Shown here one piece after another: positions 30,682 through 39,546 of a stretch of 64,000 nt of DNA. This DNA is from Pyramidobacter sp. YE332 (GTDB taxonomy: Bacteria > Synergistota > Synergistia > Synergistales > Dethiosulfovibrionaceae): assembly GCF_033060595.1 (NCBI RefSeq), contig NZ_CP133038.1:744001-808000 (forward strand), in the 5' to 3' direction. The notes beneath the pieces were generated by a model, which was given only the letters and a program-made list of their open reading frames with translations, had not been told where the DNA came from and did not search any database. Position numbers and translations under genes: made by a program. Position 1 is the stretch's first letter; each line of letters starts with the position of its first letter.

Positions 30682-31635
30682 ATGGACATGACACAGGCGC
30701 GCGGCCTGGTGGAATCGGCGCTCCTCACGGGGCTGTCGGTCATTCTGTACGTTGGGGCGGACATCCCCGTTCTGGGGCTGCTCCTGGCTTTGCTCAGCCC
30801 GGTCCCCCTGGTGATCCTGGAAATGCGCCACGACCTGCGGCTCGGTTTTGCGTCGCTGATCGTCGGCTCCGCGCTGGTGCTGCTTTGGGGCGGCCCGATC
30901 GCCGCGCTGTCCTACGCGCTCGGCTTCGCCCTGATGGGGCTGAGCATGGGGCGCATCATCGAGCTGAAGCGGTCCGCCGTCGAGATCCTGGGCTGGAGCT
31001 CGCTCGTCTCGCTGGGCTGCAAGCTGATCATGGCCGTCCTCCTCTTTTACGTCACCGGGCTCAACCCGATGAACCTCGACATGAGCGGCGCCCAGCAGAT
31101 GATGGACATGATGCTGAAGCTGCCCGTCGGCGCCGAACTGTCGGCCGCCGTCAGAGCGCAGCTCGAAGCGACCATGAAGATCATGCCGCTGATCGTCCCC
31201 GCCGTTCTCATCCTCGTGGCCGTGATCGACAGCGCCGCCTGCTACTGGATCACCGGGCACGTGCTCGGGCGTCTCGACCGCGTCGAACTGCCCAAGCTGC
31301 CGCCCTTCAGCCGCTGGCGTTTCCCCTCCAGCCTGATGTGGGCTTTCCTCGTCGGGCTGCTGTGCACGTGGGCCGGCGCGAGCTATCCGGCGCAGGCGGG
31401 CTTTCTCATCCGCGTCGGGCTCAATCTCGATCTGCTCGTGCGCACGCTGTTCCTGATTCAGGGCATGTCCCTGGCGGCGTGGTACATGGACCGCCGCGGC
31501 CTGCCCCGCATCGTCCGCAACGTCGTACTCGTGACGCTTGCGGTCGTCCCGTTCCTGTCGCAGCTCGCGACTTTCGCGGGGATTATCGACATGTGCTGGA
31601 ATATAAGATATCGTTTTGGAGGCGATCGTTCATGA
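30682..31635 (+). CDS. DUF2232 multi-pass membrane protein
   Basis: The product (317 residues) has about eight hydrophobic segments. It contains the family-like blocks LGLLLALLSPVPLVIL, ALGFALMGLSMGRII and RWRFPSSLMWAFLVGLL. DUF2232 (YybS-like) proteins often lie between rpsR and rplI or just before rplI. Their function is unknown; they resemble small-molecule (ECF-like) membrane components. GAAGGGGG precedes the start region. The stop overlaps the rplI start (ATGA). Confidence 0.8.
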   Translation: MDMTQARGLVESALLTGLSVILYVGADIPVLGLLLALLSPVPLVILEMRHDLRLGFASLIVGSALVLLWGGPIAALSYALGFALMGLSMGRIIELKRSAVEILGWSSLVSLGCKLIMAVLLFYVTGLNPMNLDMSGAQQMMDMMLKLPVGAELSAAVRAQLEATMKIMPLIVPAVLILVAVIDSAACYWITGHVLGRLDRVELPKLPPFSRWRFPSSLMWAFLVGLLCTWAGASYPAQAGFLIRVGLNLDLLVRTLFLIQGMSLAAWYMDRRGLPRIVRNVVLVTLAVVPFLSQLATFAGIIDMCWNIRYRFGGDRS

Positions 31636-32081
31636 AAGTCATTCTCAAGGAAGATGTGCGCAAGCTCGGCAAAAAGGACGCCGTCGTCGAAGTTTCCGAC
31701 GGCTATGCCCGCAATTTCCTGTTCCCGCGCGCCCTCGCCGTGGAGGGCACCGCGCAGAACGTCAACATCCTCAAGGACAAGACCGCCGCGGCCGAGCGCC
31801 GCGACTCGAGGCTCACTGCCGAAGCCGAAGCCGTGAAATCGAAGATCGCCGGCAAGGTCGTCAAAATGAGCGTCGGCGCCGGCGAGGGCGGACGCCTGTT
31901 CGGCAGCGTCACCGCCGCGCAGGTCGCCGAAGCTTTGGAAGCTCAGTACGGCGTGAAGCTCGACAAGAAAAACGTCAAGATCGACGGCGCCGTCAAGGCG
32001 CTGGGGGCTTATGCGCTGACGCTGAAGCTCTATCCGGGCGTCGAGTGCGCCATGACGCTGTCCGTGGAAGGGCAGCAGTAG
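31632..32081 (+). CDS. rplI: 50S ribosomal protein L9
   Basis: The product (149 residues) begins MKVILKEDVRKLGKKDAVVE and contains SDGYARNFLFPRALAV, the 23S rRNA-binding N-terminal domain. A long connecting helix follows, then a C-terminal domain with RLFGSVTAAQVAEAL. Length is standard for L9. GGAGGCGATC precedes ATG 31632, which overlaps the previous stop. dnaB follows after four bases. Confidence 0.96.
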   Translation: MKVILKEDVRKLGKKDAVVEVSDGYARNFLFPRALAVEGTAQNVNILKDKTAAAERRDSRLTAEAEAVKSKIAGKVVKMSVGAGEGGRLFGSVTAAQVAEALEAQYGVKLDKKNVKIDGAVKALGAYALTLKLYPGVECAMTLSVEGQQ

Positions 32082-32085
32082 CGTC

Positions 32086-33432
32086 GTGCCTGACGAGATC
32101 TTCGACCGCCTGCCGCCGAGCAATCTCGACGCCGAACGGGCGGTCCTCGGCGCCTGCCTGCTCGACCGCGAGGCGCTGGTCGACGTCACCGAGTTCCTGT
32201 CGCCGGAGGATTTTTACGACCTGAACTACCGCGACGTCTTCAACGTGATCGCGGACATGGTCAAGACCAGCCGTCCCGTGGACATGCTCACGCTCAGCGC
32301 CGAGCTGCAGAACCGCGGCCTGCTGGAGAAACTGGGCGGGCAGGCGTTCCTCGCCGCCGTCATCGACAGCGTGCCCACGGCGGCCAACGCCGCCTACCAC
32401 GCCCGCATCGTGCGCGACAAAGCCATCCACCGCCGCCTCATCAGCGCCGGCAACGCCATCGTGCGCATGGGCTACGACGAGAGCAAGGACCTCAGCGAAC
32501 TGCTCGAGGACGCCGAGCGCTTCGTCTTCGAAGTTTCGCGCCAGCGCAACGAGGCCAACTTCAAAAGCCTGCGCGACGTCATGCCTTCCACCTTCAACAA
32601 GATCGAAGAAGCCTTCAACCGCGAGGACACCGGCATCACCGGCATCACCAGCGGCTTCATCGGCATCGACCGTCTCACCAGCGGCCTGCAGCGCGGCGCG
32701 TTGAACATCATCGCCGCCCGCCCCTCGATGGGAAAGACGGCCCTGGCCATGAACATCGCGCGCAACGTCGCCGTCAAAGCCCAGCTGCCCGTGCTCGTCT
32801 TCAGCCTGGAGATGGGGGCCGAGCAGCTGGCCCTGCGTCTGCTCGGCGCCGAAGCGCGCATGAACCTGCAGGAACTGGTCAACGGCTCCTTCGCGCGCGG
32901 CGACTGGAAAGATCTTCAGGACGCCGCCTCGATCCTCATCGAAGCGCCGCTGTACATCGACGACAGCTCCATCCTCTCCACGATCGAACTGAAAGCCCGG
33001 GCCCGCCGCTTCAAAGCCAAGCACGGCGAACTGGGGCTGATCGTCGTCGATTACCTGCAGCTCATGAGCGCCAGCCGCGCCATGGACAGCAAGCAGAACG
33101 AAGTGGCCGAGATCTCCCGCGGGCTCAAAGCCATCGCCCGCGAGCTGGAAGTCCCCGTCATCGCCCTGTCGCAGCTGTCGCGCGCCGTCGAGAGCCGCAA
33201 CGAAAAGACGCCGCAGCTCTCCGACCTGCGCGATTCCGGCGCCATCGAACAGGACGCCGACCTCGTCGCGCTGCTGTACCGCGAGAGCTATTACGCCAAA
33301 GACCCGGAAGGCCGCAGCGACAACTCGGCTTCGCTCGACATCGCCAAGAACCGCAACGGCCCCACCGACAAGGTGAGGCTCGTCTTCCTGCGCGAGTACA
33401 CGCGCTTCGAAGACATGGCCTACGGCCGCTGA
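32086..33432 (+). CDS. dnaB: Replicative DNA helicase DnaB
   Basis: The product (448 residues) is the hexameric helicase of the replication fork. The N-terminal domain (NLDAERAVLGACLLDREAL) is followed by the RecA-like motor with Walker A in ARPSMGKTALAMNIARN (near residue 210). Walker B is LGLIVVDYLQLM, and a DnaB-specific segment SQLSRAVESRNEKTPQLSDLR follows in two parts. The C-terminal FLREYTRFEDM is typical. GTG 32086 is the family start. The order rplI-dnaB is highly conserved. Confidence 0.97.
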   Translation: MPDEIFDRLPPSNLDAERAVLGACLLDREALVDVTEFLSPEDFYDLNYRDVFNVIADMVKTSRPVDMLTLSAELQNRGLLEKLGGQAFLAAVIDSVPTAANAAYHARIVRDKAIHRRLISAGNAIVRMGYDESKDLSELLEDAERFVFEVSRQRNEANFKSLRDVMPSTFNKIEEAFNREDTGITGITSGFIGIDRLTSGLQRGALNIIAARPSMGKTALAMNIARNVAVKAQLPVLVFSLEMGAEQLALRLLGAEARMNLQELVNGSFARGDWKDLQDAASILIEAPLYIDDSSILSTIELKARARRFKAKHGELGLIVVDYLQLMSASRAMDSKQNEVAEISRGLKAIARELEVPVIALSQLSRAVESRNEKTPQLSDLRDSGAIEQDADLVALLYRESYYAKDPEGRSDNSASLDIAKNRNGPTDKVRLVFLREYTRFEDMAYGR

Positions 33433-33479
33433 AATATTTTGTACTAATTCTTGATAGAAAGTATTAACATAGTTTCCCG

Positions 33480-33567
33480 GGCGCTGCGGAGGAGTTCAGT
33501 CGCTCAGGACTATTTCGACCGCTACGCGGTCTGCGCAGCTCGCTTTGTGAATCTCCTCCGCAGCGCC
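33480..33567. repeat. Long interrupted palindrome after dnaB
   Basis: GGCGCTGCGGAGGAG and CTCCTCCGCAGCGCC form a 15-bp stem. The 58 bases between them hold a second perfect hairpin (GACCGC TAC GCGGTC at 33517-33531). It looks like a REP/BIME-type element or a structured RNA; no T run follows. No second complete copy was seen in this window. Confidence 0.6.
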
Positions 33568-33606
33568 TCTGTATTCGGCATTTTAATTGAGAAATAGTAT
33601 TCATGA

Positions 33607-33653
33607 CGAAAAACGCCTTTTCCACCGCACGGATGTGGAAAAGGCGTTTTTCG
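33607..33653. terminator. Bidirectional terminator between dnaB and the aminotransferase
   Basis: CGAAAAACGCCTTTTCCAC and GTGGAAAAGGCGTTTTTCG form a perfect 19-bp stem, with A runs on one side and T runs on the other. It serves the convergent genes on both strands. Confidence 0.88.
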
Positions 33654-33664
33654 TTGTTGTTCGT

Positions 33665-34885
33665 TCAGCGCGACGCTGCGGGCAGCAGCTCGCGCATCGC
33701 TTCGCCGAGGGCTTTGACGCCGGCGTCCATCTGCGCGGGCGTGGCGAAAGTGAAGCACATTCTGAAACTGTGCTCGCCGCCGCCGTTGGGGAAGAACGGC
33801 CCGCCGACGACGAAAGCCACGTTGCGCGCGATCGCCCTTTCGAACAGTTCGCTGGCGTCAATGCGCGGCGTCGTAATCCAGTAGAAGAAGCCGCCGTGCG
33901 GCGTGCCCCATTCCGCTTCGCCCGGGGGCAGATGCCTGCGCAGCGCCGCTTCCATGAGGTCGCGCTTGCGGCGGTAGTGGCCGACGATCCCGGGCAGATT
34001 GGCCTCGAGCGCTCCCGAAGCGCAGTACTTGAAGACCAGCGCCTGCGCCACGATGCTGGTGCTCGTGTCCGCTCCCTGTTTGAAGACCGCCAGCGTGCGG
34101 ATCAGCTCGGCCGGACCGACGCACCAGCCCACGCGCGTGCCCGGCGCGAGGATCTTGGAGAACGAGCCGGCGTACAGCACGCAGCCCTCGCCGTCGAGCG
34201 AGTAGAGCGTCGGCAGGTCTTCGCCCTCGAAGCGCACGCTGCCGTACGGGTCGTCCTCCATGATGATCAGACCGTAGCGGCGGGCGATCTCCACGAGCCT
34301 GCGGCGGCGTGCGAGCGAGAGCGTCGCGCCCGAAGGATTGTGGAAGTTGGGGATCGTGTAAACGAAACGCACCTTGCCCCCGGCGGCGAGGACCCGGTCC
34401 AGTTTTTCCGGGAGCAGATCGACCATCATGCCGTCGCCGTCGCAGGGCACGGTGATGAACTTCGCCCCCTGATTGTACATGTTCAGCGAGTTGCCGAGGA
34501 ACGTCGGCTCCTCGGTGACGACGTAATCGCCGCGGTCGACGGTGGCGCGGATCAGCAGATCGCAGACCTGCGAGCTGCCCGCAGTGACGAGGATCTCGTC
34601 GCGCGAAACGGCGCGCCCGAGGCGGGGCGCCATCCAGGCGCGGAGAAAGTCCAGCAGCGGCGGATAGCCTTCGGTGGCGCCGTACTGGAGGATGTCGCGC
34701 CCTTCGTCGCGCAGGATCGACGCGCCGGCGTAAAACTCCTCCACGGGGAAAGCTTCCGGCGCGGGCATGCCGCCGGCGAAACTGATCATGCCGGGCCGGC
34801 GGATCAGCCGGAACATTTCGCGGATCGGCGAGGGACGGATGCCGAGCGCGGCCTTGCTGAACTGCTTTTTCACGTCGAACGTCAC
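33665..34885 (-). CDS. PLP-dependent aminotransferase, class I/II (2-aminoadipate transaminase-like)
   Basis: The product (406 residues) is a fold-type I aminotransferase related to LysN / 2-aminoadipate and aromatic aminotransferases. It shows MISFAGGMPAPEAFP near the N-terminus, the block LQYGATEGYPPLL, PNFHNPSGATLS, and the PLP-lysine motif AGSFSKILAPGTRVGW. The last arginine block FRMCFTF binds substrate carboxylate. GTG 34885 is preferred because GGGAGG lies at the right distance; the frame open from TTG 34909 would place that site inside the gene. It appears to be a single gene, ended by the shared terminator. Confidence 0.88.
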   Translation of the reverse strand: MTFDVKKQFSKAALGIRPSPIREMFRLIRRPGMISFAGGMPAPEAFPVEEFYAGASILRDEGRDILQYGATEGYPPLLDFLRAWMAPRLGRAVSRDEILVTAGSSQVCDLLIRATVDRGDYVVTEEPTFLGNSLNMYNQGAKFITVPCDGDGMMVDLLPEKLDRVLAAGGKVRFVYTIPNFHNPSGATLSLARRRRLVEIARRYGLIIMEDDPYGSVRFEGEDLPTLYSLDGEGCVLYAGSFSKILAPGTRVGWCVGPAELIRTLAVFKQGADTSTSIVAQALVFKYCASGALEANLPGIVGHYRRKRDLMEAALRRHLPPGEAEWGTPHGGFFYWITTPRIDASELFERAIARNVAFVVGGPFFPNGGGEHSFRMCFTFATPAQMDAGVKALGEAMRELLPAASR

Positions 34886-34991
34886 GGGAAAAACCTCCCT
34901 GGATCGCAAGAATTTTCATACTGATACCGATTATAGCGCTTTTCAGCGGAGCCGGCCATAAAGGCGCGGGAAAGAATAAATGCGAAAAATG

Positions 34992-35025
34992 CGATCCCCG
35001 ATAAACCGACGGCCATCGGGGATCG
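34992..35025. repeat. Perfect 11-bp hairpin upstream of the aminotransferase
   Basis: CGATCCCCGAT and ATCGGGGATCG are separated by 12 bases. It lies in the 594-base gap 34886-35479 between two divergent genes. A short T run follows only on the minus strand. Function unknown. Confidence 0.5.
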
Positions 35026-35280
35026 ACGTTTGCCGCAGGTCCTTCGAAAAGGCGCCTGCGCCCTGCGGACGGCGGCGGGGGCGGTCCATCATGTTTCCTC
35101 ACTGAAATATCGCGCGACAAACCTCTGGGAAATTCCGCGGCGCGGGCCGGGCGGAGATCCGATGTTTTTCATGAAGTTTTCTGTCTTTAACGATGTTTTT
35201 CGGTAAATAAATTCTGAAAATGATTGTTGATTTTGACCGTTTCCATCGGCATCCGCCGGCCCCGGCGCGGCAGCCGCCGA

Positions 35281-35301
35281 CCGCCGCGGGAACCGCGGCG
35301 G
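35281..35301. promoter_or_regulatory. Perfect GC-rich palindrome upstream of the adhesin
   Basis: CCGCCGCGG and CCGCGGCGG flank GAA, 46 bases before the candidate adhesin -35 box. It could be an operator or a structured site. The surrounding 35240-35330 is unusually GC-rich compared with the AT-rich stretch 35160-35235 next to it. Confidence 0.4.
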
Positions 35302-35346
35302 CGCTGACCGCTGCGGAGGGGAGACCGATACATACAGTAAGTAATC

Positions 35347-35372
35347 TTTACGCGGGGGGGGTACGATATGAT
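35347..35372 (+). promoter_or_regulatory. Candidate adhesin promoter with a G8 tract in the spacer
   Basis: TTTACG (35347-35352) and TATGAT (35367-35372) flank a spacer of 14 bases that is mostly a run of eight G (35354-35361). A 14-base spacer is too short for good activity, but two or three extra G would give 16-17. This is the layout of phase-variable promoters in other surface-protein genes. Confidence 0.45.
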
Positions 35373-35412
35373 TGTGAACGTTCTCAGAGTAGCTTATTGT
35401 ATGCTACCACAA

Positions 35413-35457
35413 GCGCCGCGCCGGACGGAGCGCTGAAAAAGCGGAACGGCGCGGCGC
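35413..35457 (+). promoter_or_regulatory. Strong hairpin just before the adhesin ribosome-binding site
   Basis: GCGCCGCGCC and GGCGCGGCGC form a perfect 10-bp GC stem with a 25-base loop, seven bases before the GGGGAGG site. It could limit translation initiation or stabilise the mRNA. Confidence 0.55.
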
Positions 35458-38400
35458 ATATTTCGGGGAGGTCATGAAGATGAAAGTGAAAGTTACGGGA
35501 CGGCGGAAGCCGCCTTTCGGACGAAAAGCGGCGGCCCTGCTTCTGGCGCTGGCGCTGGGGGGAACGGGAAGCGCTTTCGGCGCCTGGGTCGACTGGGTCG
35601 AGGGAGGAAAGCTGAAGATCGGCCCGAATGGCTCTCCTTCTGTGGGCTTGCACGCTCTTGCCGCGATAGGGGCGGGCGCCGAAGCGATCGGCGTCAACGC
35701 TATCGCAATGGGGCAGTCGTCCTACGCCAAAGGGCAAAATTCCTTCGCTCTCGGGCTTGTGGCCCGCGCCGAAGGCAACAGTTCCTATGCGATAGGTACG
35801 AATACCAAAGCGACCAACGAAGGTTCCATCGCGATAGGGAGAGAAGCCGAGAGCACCGGCGAAATTTCCGTCGCGCTCGGGTTCAAAACGGTTGCCAAGG
35901 GCGGCTATGCCACCGCGATGGGGAACGAAACCAGTGCCGAGGGCGAGTCTTCCACCGCGATGGGGAGCAAGTCCAAAGCCATCGGCAACGTTTCCACCGC
36001 AATGGGGGTTGAGAGCGAAGCCAAGGGAGGTTCTTCCGTCGCGATGGGGTACAAAGCCCAAACCGCCGGCTACGCTTCCATCGCGATGGGGAACGTGACC
36101 CGCGCCACTGGCGCCGCTTCCACCGCGATGGGGAGCAATACCCTTGCCGAGGGCAACTATTCCACCGCGATGGGTTCAAGTTCGCAGGCGAAGGCTATAA
36201 ACTCCCTGGCGGCGTCGGGAGGCATCGTCGAAACCGCGGCGGTGAATTCCTTCGCCGTAGGCGTGGGGGCGCGCGCCGTGCGGGCCGATTCCGTCGCCCT
36301 CGGCAGCGGGGCGATGGCGGATACCGCCGCCGGGAAAGCGGCGTTTCTGGGGGCCGGGCAGAGCGGTGCGGCGTGGATCTCCACGCGCAACGCCGTCGCC
36401 GTGGGCAACCTGGCCGGTAACATTACCCGCCAGATCACCGGCGTGGCGGCCGGGACCGACAACGATGACGCCGTCAACGTGGCGCAGCTGAAGCGCGCCG
36501 CCACCTGGACCATCAAGGACAGCCAGACCCCGACGCCCGGCTCCAAAGTCATCGACGTCAGCACCCCGCTGGTGGTCAAGGGAGACGCTTACATCAAACC
36601 GGTGGTGAACGCCGCCGGGCTGAACTTCACCCTCGACCAGACCAAGCTGAACAGCCAGATCAACGCCCAGGTGAACACCAACCCCACCGTCACCGGACAC
36701 ACCACTGACATCAACGCCCTCAAAGGCGGCTTCACCGTCAGCAACGCCGCCGGCACCAAACAGACCATCACCCTCGGTGGCGCGACCAAGAAGAACATCC
36801 AGTTCGTAGGCGAAGCCAACAAAATCCTCGTCGAAGTGGCGAGCGCCGCCGACGGCGCCACCGTCACCGTGAAGACCGACCCGAACCTCGGAACTCACCT
36901 CAACATCGCCAACAACGGTGCCATCACCAGTCTGAACACCACGGTAAACGGGCACACCACCGACATCACCGCCCTGAAAGCCGGTTTCAACGTCAAATCC
37001 GGTAGCAGCGTAGGCCCGATCGTGGCCGGCGACACCCTGGAGTTCGCGGGCATCAACTACGTCCAGACCTCCTACGACGCCGCCGCCAAGAAACTGACCG
37101 TCGGCCTCGACACAACGGCGCTGAACAGCCAGATCAACAATCAGGTGAACAGCAACACCACGGTCACCCAACACGGCACCGACATCACCGCGCTCAAGAA
37201 CGGCTTCACCGTCAGCAACGCCGCAGGAACGAAACAAGACATCACCCTCGGCGGCGCGACCAAGAAGAACATCAAGTTCGAAGGCGAAACCGACAAGATC
37301 GACGTGACCGTAGCGGCCGACGGGGCTGACGGCGCAAAAGTGACCGTGACAGCCAACGCCAACCTCGGAACAAACCTCGACATCAGCAACAACGCGACCG
37401 TGACGAACCTGAGCAACACCGTGAGCGGAAACACCGCCAACATCGCCACCAACACCAGCAACATCACCAAACTGCAAGGCGGCTTCGACCTCAAAGCCGG
37501 CAGCACGACCAACAACGTCGCCTTAGGCGGAGCGACAGCCCCGACCGTGGAATTCGCGGGCGCCGACGACACCGTCACCGTCGACCTGACCGGGACGAAA
37601 GTCACCTACGGCATCGACAAGAGCAAGCTGATCACCAACATCAACAACGGCTCCACCCCGATCACCAACGTACAGGCAAAGTTCAAGATCGCCGACGCCG
37701 GGACCGGAACGAAAACCATCACCGCGGACAAGACCGGAACGGAAACCATCAAGTTCGAAGGCGACGGCGCCTACATCACCTCCGCGATGACCGCGAACGG
37801 CGTGAAGTACAGCCTCAACACCACGGCGCTGAACACCGCCATCACCAACAACACCACCGTGCAGAACCTCGCCGGCGGCTTCACCGTCAGCAACGAAGCC
37901 GGAACGAAGCAGGACATCACTTTGGGCGGCGCGTCCAAAAAGAACATCCAGTTCAAGGGCGAAGCCAACAAAATCCTCGTCGAAGTAGCCAACGCCTCCG
38001 ACGGCGCCACCGTCACCGTGAAGACCGACCCCAACCTCGGAACCAACCTCAACATCGCCAACAATTCGGCCATCAACGCGTTGAAAGACGGCTTCGACCT
38101 GAAAGCCGGCAGCACCACGTCGAACGTCGCCCTCGGCGGCGCCAAACCGACGATCGAGTTCGCGACGACCGACGACACCATGACCGTCGGCCTGACCGGC
38201 ACCAAAGTCACCTACGGCATCGACACGGCCAAACTCGCCCAGAACATCACCGGCAGCGTGATCACCAACATCAACAACGCGACCACGACCCCGATCACCA
38301 ACATCAGCGCCAAATTCGGCGTGACTGCGGAAACGGGAACGAAGAAGACCGTAACGCTGGCCAAGGACACCGAACCGACCGTCAAATTCGAAGGCGACGG

Positions 38401-38666
38401 CACCTACATCAAGTCCGCCATGACCACCGACGGCGTGAAGTACAGCCTCGACACCGCGGCCCTGACCGGCGCCATCGGCGGAACGGCGAACTGGACGATC
38501 AAGGACGCGGAAGCCGTACCGGGCAGCAAGTTGATCAACAGCGCCACTCCGCTGGTGGTCACAGGCGCCGGCGGCGTCACCACGAAAGTCGACGCGGGCG
38601 GCCTCACCATCGGCCTGGACGGTTCGACACTGAGCAATACCATCAACAACAGCTCCACCGTGATTA

Positions 38667-39546
38667 GGGCTTGTTTAAAAAACGTCAAAGTTGCCTAAAT
38701 CGATCCAATCGCTTAAACTTTTCTCATGGAAGAGAGAAGATATGAACTGACCTCCAGCGAGTGGAATCGAATCAAGAGAATGCTGCCGCCCGAACACCCG
38801 AAATCAGGTCAACGTGGACGCCCGGCAAAATACGATAACCGCAGGATCATCAATGGGATTCTGTGGCTTGCCAGAAGTGGAGCGCCATGGAGAGATCTTC
38901 CGGAGCGTTACGGCAAATGGCAGGCAGTTTACGCACGTTTCAGGCTGTGGAAACAGCGGGGAATATTCGAGGCGATCTTTGCCGCCCTAAGCGCTGATGC
39001 CGACATGGAAAATCTCTCTATCGACTCCACGTCCTGCAAAGTACATCAAAGTGCCAACGGGAGAGGGAAAACCCCGGAAGGGGGAAAAAAGGGGCTCAAG
39101 CGATTGGCATGTCCAGAGGCGGCAAGAATACGAAAATTCATGCGATAGTAGATGGTTTAGGCAATCCGCTGGCGCTCCTGCTCAGTCCCGGCAATGACCA
39201 CGATTCCCGCCATGCCGTGTCCTTGCTCGGGCAAGCGGAAATCAGAGGGAGCAACGTCATCGGCGATAAGGCTTACGGTTCGCAAGCCATCAGAGAGTAC
39301 ATTACTTCTCGGGAGGGAAGTTACACTATCCCGCCGAAGAGCGATAATCCCGAACCGTGGTTTATAGATGAGCATGTTTACAAGGAACGACACTTGGTTG
39401 AATGTTTCTTTCAGAAAATCAAATGGTTCCGTAGAATTTTCACCCGCTATGACAAACTTGACGCTTCGTTTTTCGCTTTTGTTCTTGTCGCTGCCAGTGT
39501 TATTTTATTGAAATAATACAAGCTGAAATGTTTTTTAAACAAGCCC
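38667..39546 (+). mobile_element. IS5-family element (IS427-like), copy 1, inside the adhesin gene
   Basis: The element is 880 bp with terminal inverted repeats GGGCTTGTTTAAAAAAC / GTTTTTTAAACAAGCCC, flanked by TA (38665-38666 and 39547-39548). The TA duplication and two overlapping transposase frames are typical of the IS427 group of IS5. It looks the same as the second copy at 43628-44507, so it moved recently. Precise removal restores the adhesin frame. Confidence 0.93.
38726..39516 (+). CDS. IS5-family transposase, made by -1 frameshifting (copy 1)
   Basis: Two overlapping frames encode the halves of one DDE transposase. The first (38726-39148) has the N-terminal domain and the first catalytic part (GAPWRDLPERYG, IDSTSCKVHQ). 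The second, in the -1 frame up to 39516, has SRGGKNTKIHAIVDG, VIGDKAYGS and the final VECFFQKIKWFRRI. The slippery heptamer A AAA AAG at 39085-39091 lies in the overlap, and slippage there joins KK to GAQAIGMSRGG, the usual IS5 sequence. The fused protein has about 263 residues. Some IS5 relatives also use the short product as an inhibitor. Confidence 0.9.

Noticed and set aside
35384-36061. Repeated minus-strand frame opposite the adhesin head (many FGxxPHRDG-like repeats)
   Set aside because: The periodicity is only the complement of the YadA-head repeats.
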